A stretch of DNA of 64,000 bases from Nesterenkonia lutea (GCF_014873955.1 NZ_JADBED010000001.1:2046001-2110000), one strand, 5' to 3'; shown: positions 52,793-62,132, counted from the first letter of the stretch. Notes: generated from the letters alone by a model not told the origin. Numbers and translations: made by a program.

Positions 52793-53707
52793 GTGAACCA
52801 GAATGCCACCCTGACGCGCAGGGCTCTTCCCGTGGCGGCGATCATCGCCACCGTGCTCATGTGGGCCTCGTCCTTCGTGCTGATCCGCTGGTCCGCGGGG
52901 GAACTCTCACCTGGACCGCTGGCCCTGCTGCGACTCGTGGCCGGGGCGGTGACGCTGAGCGTGCTGCTGCTCATCGTCAGGCGCGGGCGGCTCTCGCTGC
53001 CCAGCCGGTCCGCACTGGGGCTCACCGCGCTCTATGGCGTGATCTGGTTCGCCCTCTACACCCTGGTCTTCAACCTGGCCGGACACTACATCGATGCGGG
53101 CACGATCGCCATGGTCGTCAACCTCGCTCCGATCATGGTCGGAATCGGTGCGGTCATCTTCTTCAAGGAGTCCTTCTCTCCCCGACTCTTCACCGGGATG
53201 GTGGTCTCGCTCTGCGGGATCGGGCTGATCAGCGTGGCTGGATCCACCGGCCAGCTGGCGCTGGCAGGACTGGGCATCGCGCTGATCGCCGCGTTCCTCT
53301 ACGCGGGAGGCATGTTGATCCAGAAGCTGGCGCTGCGCCACACCGATCCGCTCACGGCCACCTGGCTGGCCTGCGCCGCAGGGACCGTCGTCCTGCTCCC
53401 CTTCCTCGGTGCCACCGTGGAGGAGGTGCAGACCGCCTCCACCCCGGTGATCGTCGGGGCGATCTACATGGGGATCGGGCCCACCGCGCTGGGATTCTGG
53501 TTCTGGGGATACGCGATGAACCACTTCCCCACCGGCAAGGTCGCCGCGAGCACGCTGGCCGTCCCCGCCGTCGTGGTGCTCATGTCCTGGCTGACGCTGG
53601 ACGAGGTGCCCCCGCTGCTGGGCATCGTCGGCGGGGCGGTGACGCTGACCGGGGTGGCTATCGCACAGCTGCGGCGCCCCGTGAGACAGGTGTCACCGGC
53701 GCGCTGA
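52793..53707 (+). CDS. EamA/DMT-family transporter
   Basis: 304-residue, ten-helix permease made of two EamA repeats (about 12-145 and 155-295). WASSFVLIRWSAGELSPG and GPTALGFWFWGYAMNHFPTG are typical. Cargo unknown. GTG start. Its last 50 bases overlap the end of the convergent amidase gene. Confidence 0.85.
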   Translation: MNQNATLTRRALPVAAIIATVLMWASSFVLIRWSAGELSPGPLALLRLVAGAVTLSVLLLIVRRGRLSLPSRSALGLTALYGVIWFALYTLVFNLAGHYIDAGTIAMVVNLAPIMVGIGAVIFFKESFSPRLFTGMVVSLCGIGLISVAGSTGQLALAGLGIALIAAFLYAGGMLIQKLALRHTDPLTATWLACAAGTVVLLPFLGATVEEVQTASTPVIVGAIYMGIGPTALGFWFWGYAMNHFPTGKVAASTLAVPAVVVLMSWLTLDEVPPLLGIVGGAVTLTGVAIAQLRRPVRQVSPAR

Positions 53708-55103
53708 ACTTCTCCCCGCTGGCGATCTCATAGGCCCGCGCGGCGCGCAGCAGCGAATGGTCTCGGGTTCGGGCGGCGACGATCTGGAGTCCCACCGGCA
53801 GTCCGGATCCGGTCAGTCCGCAGGGCACGGAGACGGCCGGCTGCTGGGTCATGTTGAACGGATACGTGTATGGCGTCCAGCTGGTCCACAGCTGGGAGGG
53901 CCAGCCCTCAGGGGCCTGCCGGGCGGCGTCGAAGGCCGGGATCGGCATGGTCGGGGTGACCAGCAGGTCATACCTCTGGTGGAAGTTTCCCATGCGCACG
54001 CCCGTGTCCATCCGCACGGCCGTGGCACTGAGATAGTCCAGCGCCGTCGCGTCGGCGTACTTCTCGATGCCTTCGCGCAGCCCCGGGTCGATCTTCTCCA
54101 GCGCTCCGGGACCGTAGGCCTGGAGCACCTTGGCGGCGCCGGTGAACCAGAGCACGTGGAAGGCCTCGACCGGATCCTCGATGTCCGGGTCCACCTGGTC
54201 CACCTCCGCCCCCAGGGAGGCGAGCACCTCCACCGCCTCGCGCACGCGCTGCTCAACCTCTGGATCGTTGGTCCCGAAGCCCAGCGTGGGCGAATAGCCG
54301 ATCCGCACCCCGGCGAGCGGAGAGGACTCGGTCTCCAGTGACTGCAGATCCGCGGTGAAGGATCGTGAAGGAGAGGGAAGCGCCGACCAGTCCCGCGAGT
54401 CGAAGCCTGAGATCACGTCGAGCAGCAGGGCCGTGTCAGTCACGGTGCGCGCCATCGGTCCCGCATGCGCCAGCGTGCCGAAGGGGCTCGCGGGGTACAT
54501 CGGCACTGTGCCGTAGGTGGCCTTGATCGCCACCGTGCCGGTGAAGGCGGCGGGTATCCGCACCGAGCCGCCGCCGTCGGTCCCCACGGCCCAGGGCCCC
54601 ATGCCCGACCCCACGGCCGCAGCCGCACCGCCGGAGGACCCGCCTGCGGTCACCGAGGGGTCCCAGGGGTTGGTGGTGGCGCCGAAGCGCTGGGAATCGG
54701 TGGTGCCCTTCCACGCGAACTCTGGGGAGGCGGTCTTTCCCAGCAGGACTGCACCGGCCTCCCGCAGCCGCGCGACACAGGGGGCGTCCTGCTCCCAGGG
54801 GCCGGCCTCGTCGATGAGGCTGGACCCGCGGAGCGTGGGCCATCCCTTGGTGTAGAAGATGTCCTTGATCGAGGTCGGAACCCCATCGGCAGGACCCACC
54901 GGCTGTCCCTCGGACCAGCGCCGGGCCGAGTCCCGAGCGGAGTCCAGCGCGGAGTCCCGGTCCACCAGGACGAAGGCGTTGACGGCATCGTTGTGCGCCT
55001 CGATGCGTTCCAGCGTGGCCTCCGTGGCGTCCACCGGAGTGAACTCTCCGCTGCGGTATCCCGCAAGCAGCTCGACGGCGGTCAGTTCAGCAAGGTGCGT
55101 CAT
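53658..55103 (-). CDS. Amidase (amidase-signature family)
   Basis: 481 residues with the Ser-cisSer-Lys triad: K80 in PTSIKDIFYT, S156 in TAGGSSGGA and S180 in DGGGSVRIPAAF. Hydrolyses a C-N amide bond; substrate unknown. AGGAGG precedes the ATG. In line with a 2-hydroxyacid dehydrogenase upstream and a divergent FadR-type regulator, it may belong to a small amide or hydroxy-acid catabolic unit. Confidence 0.9.
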   Translation of the reverse strand: MTHLAELTAVELLAGYRSGEFTPVDATEATLERIEAHNDAVNAFVLVDRDSALDSARDSARRWSEGQPVGPADGVPTSIKDIFYTKGWPTLRGSSLIDEAGPWEQDAPCVARLREAGAVLLGKTASPEFAWKGTTDSQRFGATTNPWDPSVTAGGSSGGAAAAVGSGMGPWAVGTDGGGSVRIPAAFTGTVAIKATYGTVPMYPASPFGTLAHAGPMARTVTDTALLLDVISGFDSRDWSALPSPSRSFTADLQSLETESSPLAGVRIGYSPTLGFGTNDPEVEQRVREAVEVLASLGAEVDQVDPDIEDPVEAFHVLWFTGAAKVLQAYGPGALEKIDPGLREGIEKYADATALDYLSATAVRMDTGVRMGNFHQRYDLLVTPTMPIPAFDAARQAPEGWPSQLWTSWTPYTYPFNMTQQPAVSVPCGLTGSGLPVGLQIVAARTRDHSLLRAARAYEIASGEKFSAPVTPVSRGAAAVR

Positions 55104-55147
55104 GCGCCCCTCCTCAAGCTCGTGAGTCCGGGGACTCAGCGGGTGAA

Positions 55148-56170
55148 TCAGATCTCAGCTGCTCCAGGTCTGGAAGACGAGGGGACGTACCCCTTCGCCT
55201 TGTCCACGACGTTCTTCAGCGGCTCCCCCTCCAGCCAGCGCTCAGCGTTGTGCACGAACTGTTCGGCGAGCGCGTCCCGCCAACCCAGCACATCACCGGA
55301 CATGTGGGCGGAGATCGTCACAGTCTCCAGGTCCCACAGCGGCGAATCCTGTGGCAGCGGCTCCTCCTCGAAGACGTCGAGCGTGGCTCCGGAGAGGTGC
55401 CCGGCCTGCAGCGACCTGACCAGCGCCGGTTCGTCCACGGACTCCCCGCGGCCGATGTTGATCAGGTGAGCCCCTGGGCGCATCGCAGCCAGCGACTCTT
55501 CACCGATCAGCCCGAGGGTCTGCGGCGTCAGCGGTGCGGCGTTGACGACATGGTCGAACGCCCCGATGTGCCGGGGCAGCTCGGCGCTGTCCAGAACGGT
55601 TCCGAAGTCGGGATCCTGCGTCCGAGTAGTGCGCCCGGCCCCGGTGACGGTGATCCCGACGGCGCGCAGCAGCCGCGCAGTCTCGCGCCCGATGGCTCCG
55701 GTGCCGATGATCAGCGCTGAGCGCCCCTGCACCCTGTGGGTCTCCCGATGAGCCCATTCTCGACGCTGCTGGTGCCGCAGGTTTCCGGCGAAGTCCTTGG
55801 CGTGGGCGAGGATCGCGGTCAGCACATACTCGGCGATGGGTCGGTCAAAGATCCCCTGGGCGTTGGTGACGGTGACCTCGGAGCGTCCCAGCTCGTCGAA
55901 CATGAGCGAATCAACCCCGGCCGCGGCCACATGGATCCACTCCAGCGAGGCCGTCCGTGACCAGGCCTGCTCCACCGCCGGAGAGAAGAAGTCCCAGAGG
56001 AAGAGCGCCTGTGCGCCGTCGACTGCGTCTCCGAGCCCGGCCGCATCGGTGTAGCGCAGCTCAGCCCGGCTCTCGATCTTGTCGAGCCCGCCCGGTCTGT
56101 CCAGACTGCCCGGACTCGCGGCCCCCGCGGCGGGACACAGCACAGTGATGATCGGCAGCGCTGGTGTCAT
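55148..56170 (-). CDS. D-2-hydroxyacid dehydrogenase family protein
   Basis: 340 residues from the ATG at 56170, which has AGGTGA just upstream; a longer frame is unlikely. NAD motif GTGAIGRETARLLRAVG, INIGRGESVDEPALV and catalytic His in ISAHMSGDV. Substrate unknown. Followed by the amidase after 44 bases. Confidence 0.88.
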   Translation of the reverse strand: MTPALPIITVLCPAAGAASPGSLDRPGGLDKIESRAELRYTDAAGLGDAVDGAQALFLWDFFSPAVEQAWSRTASLEWIHVAAAGVDSLMFDELGRSEVTVTNAQGIFDRPIAEYVLTAILAHAKDFAGNLRHQQRREWAHRETHRVQGRSALIIGTGAIGRETARLLRAVGITVTGAGRTTRTQDPDFGTVLDSAELPRHIGAFDHVVNAAPLTPQTLGLIGEESLAAMRPGAHLINIGRGESVDEPALVRSLQAGHLSGATLDVFEEEPLPQDSPLWDLETVTISAHMSGDVLGWRDALAEQFVHNAERWLEGEPLKNVVDKAKGYVPSSSRPGAAEI

Positions 56171-56243
56171 GCTCACCTGTCCTTCACATCGATCGCTCGT
56201 GCCGGCGTCGCTGGTCTCGCGTTCTTTCATACTGGGGTGCGGC

Positions 56244-56249
56244 TATGCT
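56244..56249 (+). promoter_or_regulatory. Putative -10 box of the GntR-type gene
   Basis: TATGCT, with the palindrome at 56265 downstream of the expected start. Confidence 0.4.
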
Positions 56250-56264
56250 ATGAATACCTGTGAA

Positions 56265-56278
56265 GATTGTCAACAATC
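56265..56278. promoter_or_regulatory. FadR/GntR-type operator
   Basis: GATTGT-CA-ACAATC, perfect 14-base palindrome matching the TTGTnnACAA type of FadR-subfamily sites, ten bases before the regulator ATG. Confidence 0.65.
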
Positions 56279-56288
56279 CGGAGATGCC

Positions 56289-56957
56289 ATGAGTTCCCCC
56301 GCAGGTTTTCAACCCGTCCACCGAGAGTCCACCTCCTCCCTGATCACGCGCGCTCTGCGCGAAGGGATCATGAACGGTCGCCTTCCCGCCGGGGCTCAGC
56401 TCTCCGAGGCGGGTCTCGCCGCCGAGTTCGGCGTGAGCCGTGGGCCCCTGCGTGAAGCGATGCAGCGCCTGGTCCAGGAGGGTCTGGTGCGCAGCGAGCT
56501 CAACCGCGGACTCTTCGTCAAGGAGCTCGACGAGGAGGAGATCCGAGATCTCTACCTGACCAGGACCGCGATCGAGACGGCCGCGGCACGCACGGTGGCG
56601 CACTCCTCCGGCGCCGTCGCGGCGTCTCAGCGACTGCGCGAGCGTGCCGCCGCGATGGCCGAGGCGGCGGCGTCCGGGGACCTGAAGGCTCTGGCGGACG
56701 CCGATTTCGCCTTCCACGAGGAGCTCGTGAGCCTCGCCGGCAGCCCTCGACTCCACCGGGTGCACGAGACACTGATGGTCGAGACACGAATGTGCATGAC
56801 CGCGCTGCAGGGGACCTACTTCGACCCGGAGGACCAGGTCGCCGAGCACAGCCGGATCGCCGAAGCAGTGGCCTCTGGCGACGACGCGGCGCTGCAGCGG
56901 GAGATCGAGGAGCATATGCAGGAGGCACTGGACCGACTGGTCCGCGCGGGCCGGTGA
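56289..56957 (+). CDS. GntR-family regulator with FCD domain
   Basis: 222 residues: winged helix (about 15-80; ALREGIMNGRLPAGAQLSEA, FGVSRGPLREAMQRL) and FCD ligand domain (about 88-215; LTRTAIETAAAR, DFAFHEELVSLAGSPRL, EHSRIAEAVASGD) with the His/Asp metal-binding set. GGAG before the ATG. Divergent from the dehydrogenase, so probably controls it and the amidase. Ligand unknown. Confidence 0.92.
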   Translation: MSSPAGFQPVHRESTSSLITRALREGIMNGRLPAGAQLSEAGLAAEFGVSRGPLREAMQRLVQEGLVRSELNRGLFVKELDEEEIRDLYLTRTAIETAAARTVAHSSGAVAASQRLRERAAAMAEAAASGDLKALADADFAFHEELVSLAGSPRLHRVHETLMVETRMCMTALQGTYFDPEDQVAEHSRIAEAVASGDDAALQREIEEHMQEALDRLVRAGR

Positions 56958-57004
56958 GCGGAGCCGCACGGAGGGCCCCATGGCACTTCCCCACTCGCCG
57001 GGGA

Positions 57005-57010
57005 TAAGCT
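57005..57010 (+). promoter_or_regulatory. -10 box, leaderless
   Basis: TAAGCT ends six bases before the ATG of the aldo/keto reductase. Confidence 0.5.
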
Positions 57011-57016
57011 CTGCCC

Positions 57017-58018
57017 ATGGAATTCAGATACCTCGGAAACTCTGGCCTGAAGATCTCTGAGATCACATACGGCAACTGGCTCACCCACGGCTCGCAGATC
57101 GAGAACGACGTTGCGACCACCTGCGTCCATGCCGCCCTCGACGCGGGGATCACCACCTTTGACACCGCCGACGTCTACGCGAACACCGTGGCGGAGCAGG
57201 TGCTCGGCGATGCCCTCGCCGGACAGCGGCGCGAATCCCTGGAGATCTTCACCAAGGTCTACTTCCCGACGGGACCCAAGGGGCACAACGACACCGGGCT
57301 CTCCCGCAAGCACATCCTCGAATCCATCAACGGCTCACTGAACCGGCTCGGCACCGACTACGTGGACCTCTACCAGGCTCACCGCTACGACTATGAGACT
57401 CCGCTGGAAGAGACCATGCAGGCCTTCGCCGACGTGGTCCGCTCGGGCAAGGCGCTCTACATCGGGGTCTCGGAGTGGACCGCCGATCAGCTGCGTGCCG
57501 GGCACGCTCTGGCCAAGCAGCTGGGCATCCAGCTCATCAGCAACCAGCCGCAGTACAACATGCTGTGGCGGGTCATCGAGCCCGAGGTGGTCCCGGCCTC
57601 CGAGGAGCTCGGCGTCTCACAGATCGTCTGGTCGCCGATCGCCCAGGGCGTGCTGACCGGCAAGTATCTTCCGGGGCAGCCTGCCCCGGAGGGATCGCGC
57701 GCCTCGGACAAGGAAGCGGGCAAGTTCATCGAGCGGTATATGAACGACGAGATCCTCACGGCTGTGCAGAAGCTCAAGCCCATCGCTGAGGACCACGGAC
57801 TGAACCTGGCTCAGCTTGCTGTGGCCTGGGTGCTGCAGAATCCCAACGTCGCCTCAGCACTGGTGGGTGCCTCGCGCCCCGAACAGATCGCAGGCAATGT
57901 GGCCGCCGCGGGAGTGACCCTCGATGACGCAGCGATGCACTCCATCGACTCCGTCCTGGGGGATCTTGCCCAGCAGGATCCAAGTCTGACGAAGTCCCCG
58001 GAGACCCGCATCAGCTGA
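57017..58018 (+). CDS. Aldo/keto reductase
   Basis: 333-residue TIM-barrel NADPH reductase close to the voltage-gated-channel beta/YghZ group: FRYLGNSGLKISEITYGNW, catalytic Asp and Tyr in FDTADVYANTVAEQ, DLYQAHRYD, and VASALVGASRPEQIAGNV. Substrate unknown. Confidence 0.9.
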   Translation: MEFRYLGNSGLKISEITYGNWLTHGSQIENDVATTCVHAALDAGITTFDTADVYANTVAEQVLGDALAGQRRESLEIFTKVYFPTGPKGHNDTGLSRKHILESINGSLNRLGTDYVDLYQAHRYDYETPLEETMQAFADVVRSGKALYIGVSEWTADQLRAGHALAKQLGIQLISNQPQYNMLWRVIEPEVVPASEELGVSQIVWSPIAQGVLTGKYLPGQPAPEGSRASDKEAGKFIERYMNDEILTAVQKLKPIAEDHGLNLAQLAVAWVLQNPNVASALVGASRPEQIAGNVAAAGVTLDDAAMHSIDSVLGDLAQQDPSLTKSPETRIS

Positions 58019-58084
58019 GCCCGGGCCGCCTGACCCATCAGGTGCGTCTTTACCGGATCGTTATGAGTACGGCGCGCCGCGTCG

Positions 58085-58090
58085 TACACT
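58085..58090 (+). promoter_or_regulatory. Putative -10 box of the LAxTG protein gene
   Basis: TACACT; the transcript would start near 58097 and carry a hairpin GGCGGGG...CCCCGCC (about 58113-58132). Confidence 0.4.
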
Positions 58091-58162
58091 GGCGGCTTGA
58101 CTATTGACATCGGCGGCGGGGTCGGGGCCCCGCCGTCCATCACGCATGAGGGGCACGACTGG

Positions 58163-59299
58163 ATGAAGCGGGGAGCGCAGACAGCCGCGTCCTGGAGCGG
58201 CGCTGCGCTCCTCAGCCTCACGCTCGTGCTCGCCGCCGTTCCTGCCCATGCAGATGCCGCGACCGACGAACCGAGCATCCCTGAATCGAGCCTCGCTGAG
58301 CCCAGCACCACGGGGTCAGCTGAGACCACCGCTGACCCGGATGACATGCAGAACCAGGACGACGACTCTCCGAGCACGGGTGACGAGACTCCGACGGATC
58401 CCCCGGAAGAACCCACCGAGCAGCCGACCGACTCAGAGGAGCCCACCGAGACTCTGGAGCCCACCGAGCCTCAGGAACCCACGGAGGAGCCCGCCGAGCC
58501 GGAGGAGCCCACCGATGAGCCCTCGGGCACGCCGTCTCTGGAGCCCACCGACCCGGACGACGAACTCAGCCCGAGCCCTTCTGGGGACCCAGAGGCTCCC
58601 GCGACCGGGGCTCCCAGTCAGGGACCGGGACAGCAGCCGGGACAGGACGAGCACTACATCAGGTGCGGCTCTGTGCTCGTCGCACCCGGACAGACTGAGA
58701 CGCCGCGCCTGGACATGAGCAGCGGACTCACCGGACTCACCACGGGTTCCAGTCTCACCGGAGCCTCCATCCGGATCGAGGGAAACGTCGTCTATTATCA
58801 GGCGCCGTCCCCGCTGCCACCCGGCGCCTCCCAGGATGACTTCTCGGTGAGTGCCGTGGCACCGGACGGAAGCCCCGTCTCGACTCGCTGCTACGTGGGC
58901 CTGCAGGAGGGAGCCGGCGGTGGTTCTTCCGCGCAGCCGCCGTCACCCAGCCCGACCAGAGCCTCACAGACCGAGGAGACACCCGGCTCCGGTTCTGTCG
59001 CACCCACCGGCTCTGCCGCGCCCACCACTTCCGCCGCACCCACCAGCTCCGGCACGCCGCAGGAGTTCCCTGAAGGCACTGCACTCCCAGGGATCCCAGG
59101 CATGCCGGGCTACACCCTGCCGGAGCTGAGCTCCCCCGCCTCGACTGATGAAGGGGCTCCGACTGCGGAGCCGGAACTGGCACAGACCGGTCCCGACGCC
59201 GCCAGTGTGGCCGCCTCGGTGTCTCTCGCGGTGCTGGCGATCATCGCCGGGGCGGCCGCGATCGCGCTGGCCTCACGACGGGCTCGCGCGGCACAGTGA
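58163..59299 (+). CDS. Cell-wall-anchored surface protein (LAxTG sortase substrate)
   Basis: 378 residues from the ATG at 58163, which has GAGGGG nine bases upstream. Signal peptide with cleavage after AHA (residue 30). Then a long Pro/Glu/Thr-rich segment of EPTEP-like repeats (about 60-150), a small Cys-containing region (about 165-255, two Cys that may form a disulfide), a Pro/Thr/Ser linker, and the sorting signal LAQTG (339-343) with a helix and basic tail. LAxTG is used by class E sortases. No sortase gene is in the window. Function: probably an extended surface stalk; no family recognised. Confidence 0.8.
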   Translation: MKRGAQTAASWSGAALLSLTLVLAAVPAHADAATDEPSIPESSLAEPSTTGSAETTADPDDMQNQDDDSPSTGDETPTDPPEEPTEQPTDSEEPTETLEPTEPQEPTEEPAEPEEPTDEPSGTPSLEPTDPDDELSPSPSGDPEAPATGAPSQGPGQQPGQDEHYIRCGSVLVAPGQTETPRLDMSSGLTGLTTGSSLTGASIRIEGNVVYYQAPSPLPPGASQDDFSVSAVAPDGSPVSTRCYVGLQEGAGGGSSAQPPSPSPTRASQTEETPGSGSVAPTGSAAPTTSAAPTSSGTPQEFPEGTALPGIPGMPGYTLPELSSPASTDEGAPTAEPELAQTGPDAASVAASVSLAVLAIIAGAAAIALASRRARAAQ

Positions 59300-59305
59300 G
59301 CGGCC

Positions 59306-59322
59306 CGCCGGGCAGCCCGGCG
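59306..59322. terminator. Hairpin between convergent genes
   Basis: CGCCGGGC-A-GCCCGGCG, seven bases after the surface-protein stop. Confidence 0.6.
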
Positions 59323-59326
59323 TGAC

Positions 59327-59881
59327 TCACCACTGATTCGGTGCAGGCTTCCGCGCCGAGGGAAGCGCCGAGCTGCGCCGCCAGGTCTGCAGCTCTTCGC
59401 TCACGGTCAGGTCCTCCGGCACCTCATGCCCGAGCTCCCGAATCGCCTCGATGATGTCCTCATTGGCGACCGGACCTTGCGCGGAGAGCAGCCTGCCGGC
59501 GATGTGTGCGCGGACGTAGATCTCGCCGTCGACCACTGCGCGCTGTTCGAAGTAGAAGCACTTCTCGTCGAAGCCGATCATGCGGGTGTGGATCTCGAAG
59601 CGAGTCATGAACGTCACCGAGCGGCGAAAGGTGATCTGCTCCGACTGCACCACCGGGGACCATCCGCGCCGACGCATCAGGGCCCACATTCCGGAGCGTG
59701 CCATCAGATCAAAGCGGCCCAGATCGAAGAGCGAGAAGTACTGGCCGTTGTTGATGTGCCGAGCGATGTCGATGTCAGTGGGCAGCGCGCGCAGCGAGAC
59801 CACGGAAGACTCCCACGGAGTCATGGAGGGTCGACGACGCGCGCGGAGCAGAATCAGGAGGGTGCGGAAGATCACATGCAT
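59327..59881 (-). CDS. Acyl-CoA thioesterase, 4HBT-like
   Basis: 184 residues from the ATG at 59881. Hot-dog fold: DIDIARHINNGQYFSLFDLGRFDL with active-site Asp/Asn, then QSEQITFRRSVTFMTRFEIH. Preceding helix may touch the membrane. Substrate unknown. Confidence 0.83.
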   Translation of the reverse strand: MHVIFRTLLILLRARRRPSMTPWESSVVSLRALPTDIDIARHINNGQYFSLFDLGRFDLMARSGMWALMRRRGWSPVVQSEQITFRRSVTFMTRFEIHTRMIGFDEKCFYFEQRAVVDGEIYVRAHIAGRLLSAQGPVANEDIIEAIRELGHEVPEDLTVSEELQTWRRSSALPSARKPAPNQW

Positions 59882-59930
59882 GCGCTCAGTGTGCCACAAG
59901 CTACCGCTGAGTAATAAGCCGCCGCCAGGT

Positions 59931-60737
59931 TCAGCGCGGCAGCACTGAGGACCCCTCAGGGCCGGAAGGCTCCTGGTCGGCTGGGCGCAGGACATAGCCG
60001 GCGCCCCGCACGGTGTGGATCATGCGGGGCATGTTCGACTCGATCTTCTTGCGGACGTAGGAGATGTAGAGCTCCACGATGTTGGCCTGACCGGCGAACT
60101 CGTACTCCCAGACCTGCTGGAGGATCTCAGACTTGGGCAGCACCGTCCTGGCGTGACGCATGAGCAGCCGGAGCAGCCGAAACTCGGTGTCGGAGAGATC
60201 GATGTCGCGCCCCGCACGCTGCACGGTGCGAGCGGCGGTGTCCAGCTCCAGGTCTCCGACCACGAGCCGCTCCCCGTCGGTCCGCACCGGCAGTCGCGCG
60301 GTCATCAGATGCAGCCGTCGCAGCGACTCCTCCACCGTGATGATGCCGGTCATGTGGTCATCCAGCGGATGGACGGCGCCCAGGACATCGGTGAGCTCTG
60401 CCTCGGCATCGAACCAGAGCAGCGCCGCCGTCTGCTCGCGGCTTCCCCGCAGGCCGTCGAGGATCCTGTCCAGGTCCGCCACCCTGCGACTGGCGCGGAC
60501 GTCCACGACGAAGATGTCCGGAGCGTCGGCCTGCAGACTCGCTCTGGCGGCCTCGGCGCTCGAGGCCTGGAGCACCTTCACGTCGAGTCCACGGAGCCGC
60601 TGACTCAGCTCCGAGGCCGCGGGCGAGGGTCCACCGAGGATCAGCACAGGCGAGGAGATGGACAGCGGGGAGCCCTCCGAGGGAGGCGAGGACGGCGCAC
60701 CCGCGCGCTGGCGCCCTGCACCGTCTTCCTGCTCCAT
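59931..60737 (-). CDS. OmpR-type response regulator with degenerate receiver
   Basis: 268 residues. C-terminal winged helix (about 160-252) is normal: LSDTEFRLLRLLMRH, ILQQVWEYEF, RKKIESNMPRMIHTVRGAGY. The receiver (about 29-148) keeps D79 but has Gly-Gly (35-36) where the acidic pair should be and Gly131 in place of the conserved Lys. The 28-residue N-terminal extension is Pro/Ser rich. The ATG at 60737 has GGAG nine bases upstream; an ATG at 60800 is an alternative. No histidine kinase is adjacent. Confidence 0.85.
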   Translation of the reverse strand: MEQEDGAGRQRAGAPSSPPSEGSPLSISSPVLILGGPSPAASELSQRLRGLDVKVLQASSAEAARASLQADAPDIFVVDVRASRRVADLDRILDGLRGSREQTAALLWFDAEAELTDVLGAVHPLDDHMTGIITVEESLRRLHLMTARLPVRTDGERLVVGDLELDTAARTVQRAGRDIDLSDTEFRLLRLLMRHARTVLPKSEILQQVWEYEFAGQANIVELYISYVRKKIESNMPRMIHTVRGAGYVLRPADQEPSGPEGSSVLPR

Positions 60738-61019
60738 CGAATGGATCTCCAGATCTGTCTCCCGGTCACGCTCATCAGGACGCGGCAGACGTCCCAGCAT
60801 CCCCAGACTGTCAACATCTGCGTCCAGGGTGAAGTCACAGGCTCAACAACAGCTTGACCCCTGCACCTCCGGGGCGAAGAGCTCGGCGGGCAGTTCCCTG
60901 AGGGTCTCGAGTCCCGGTGTGCATTCATGACAGACTGAACACAGTGACCGGCATCACCCCATGTCGGCACTCGGTTCGACCCGCTGAGCCGCCCACCCGG
61001 CACGTGAAGAGGAGACCAG

Positions 61020-62132
61020 ATGATCATCGGAGTTCCCGCTGAAGTCAAGAACAACGAATACCGCGTGGCCCTCACCCCCGCAGGGACTCACGACCTGATC
61101 GGGCGCGGCCATCGGGTCCTGCTGCAGAGCGGAGCCGGCGCCGGCTCCGGCTTCGCCGACACCGAGTATGAGTCCGCTGGCGCCGAGATCCTCGGAGTGG
61201 CCGAACAGGTATGGGCACAGGCCGAGCTGATCCTGAAGGTCAAGGAGCCCCAGGCCGAGGAGTTCGAGCAGATGCGGGAGGGTCAGGTCCTCTTCACCTA
61301 TCTCCATCTTGCGGCGGAGCCCGAGTGTGCGCGTGCCCTGCAGGAGCGAGGCGTCACCGCGATCGCCTATGAGACCGTCACCGGGCCCCATGGGCTGCCG
61401 CTGCTGGCCCCGATGAGCGAGGTGGCGGGCAGACTTGCTCCGCAGGTGGGCGCCTATCATCTGATGCACTCCCAGGGAGGTTCGGGCATCCTGATCGGTG
61501 GCGTGCCCGGGTCCCGACCCGCGAAGGTGGTCGTCATCGGCGGCGGCAAGGCCGGCGAACAGTCGGCGCTGACCGCCCTGGGGATGGGAGCCGATGTCAC
61601 GGTGCTGGATCTGAACATCGATCGGCTTCGTGAGCTTTCGGCCCTGTCCGGACGCGGACTCACCACGCTCGCCTCGAACACCTTGACGCTCACCGAGGAG
61701 GTGGCTGCGGCAGACATGGTCATCGGCTCGGTGCTCGTGCCCGGTGCCACGGCGCCGAAACTGGTGACCCGGGAGATGGCCTCGGCCATGCGTCCGGGGT
61801 CCGTGCTGGTGGACATAGCCATCGACCAGGGCGGCTGCTTCGAGGGCTCCCGTCCCACCACGCACGCCGATCCGACGTTCACGCTCGGCGAGCAGATCTA
61901 CTACTGCGTCGCGAACATGCCGGGTGCGGTCCCGCACACCGCCACGGCCGCGCTGACCAACTCCACGCTCCGGTTCGTGTTCGCACTGGCGGACAAGGGC
62001 TGGAAGCAGGCGCTGCGCGAGAACCCGCACCTGGCCAAGGGACTCAACGTCCACGGAGGGGCGATCACCAATGCCCCGGTGGCGGAGGCGCTCGGCGCCG
62101 AGTACCGCGACATCGAGGACGTCCTGGCCTGA
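61020..62132 (+). CDS. ald: Alanine dehydrogenase
   Basis: Converts L-alanine to pyruvate and ammonia with NAD. 370 residues: K75 in LKVKEP, H96 in FTYLHLA, MSEVAGRLAPQVGAYHL, nucleotide motif VVIGGGKAGEQSAL (Lys-Ala-Gly instead of the usual Thr-Val-Gly), and CVANMPGAVPHTAT. AGAGGAG precedes the ATG. Ends head-to-head with the next gene's stop. Confidence 0.94.
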   Translation: MIIGVPAEVKNNEYRVALTPAGTHDLIGRGHRVLLQSGAGAGSGFADTEYESAGAEILGVAEQVWAQAELILKVKEPQAEEFEQMREGQVLFTYLHLAAEPECARALQERGVTAIAYETVTGPHGLPLLAPMSEVAGRLAPQVGAYHLMHSQGGSGILIGGVPGSRPAKVVVIGGGKAGEQSALTALGMGADVTVLDLNIDRLRELSALSGRGLTTLASNTLTLTEEVAAADMVIGSVLVPGATAPKLVTREMASAMRPGSVLVDIAIDQGGCFEGSRPTTHADPTFTLGEQIYYCVANMPGAVPHTATAALTNSTLRFVFALADKGWKQALRENPHLAKGLNVHGGAITNAPVAEALGAEYRDIEDVLA

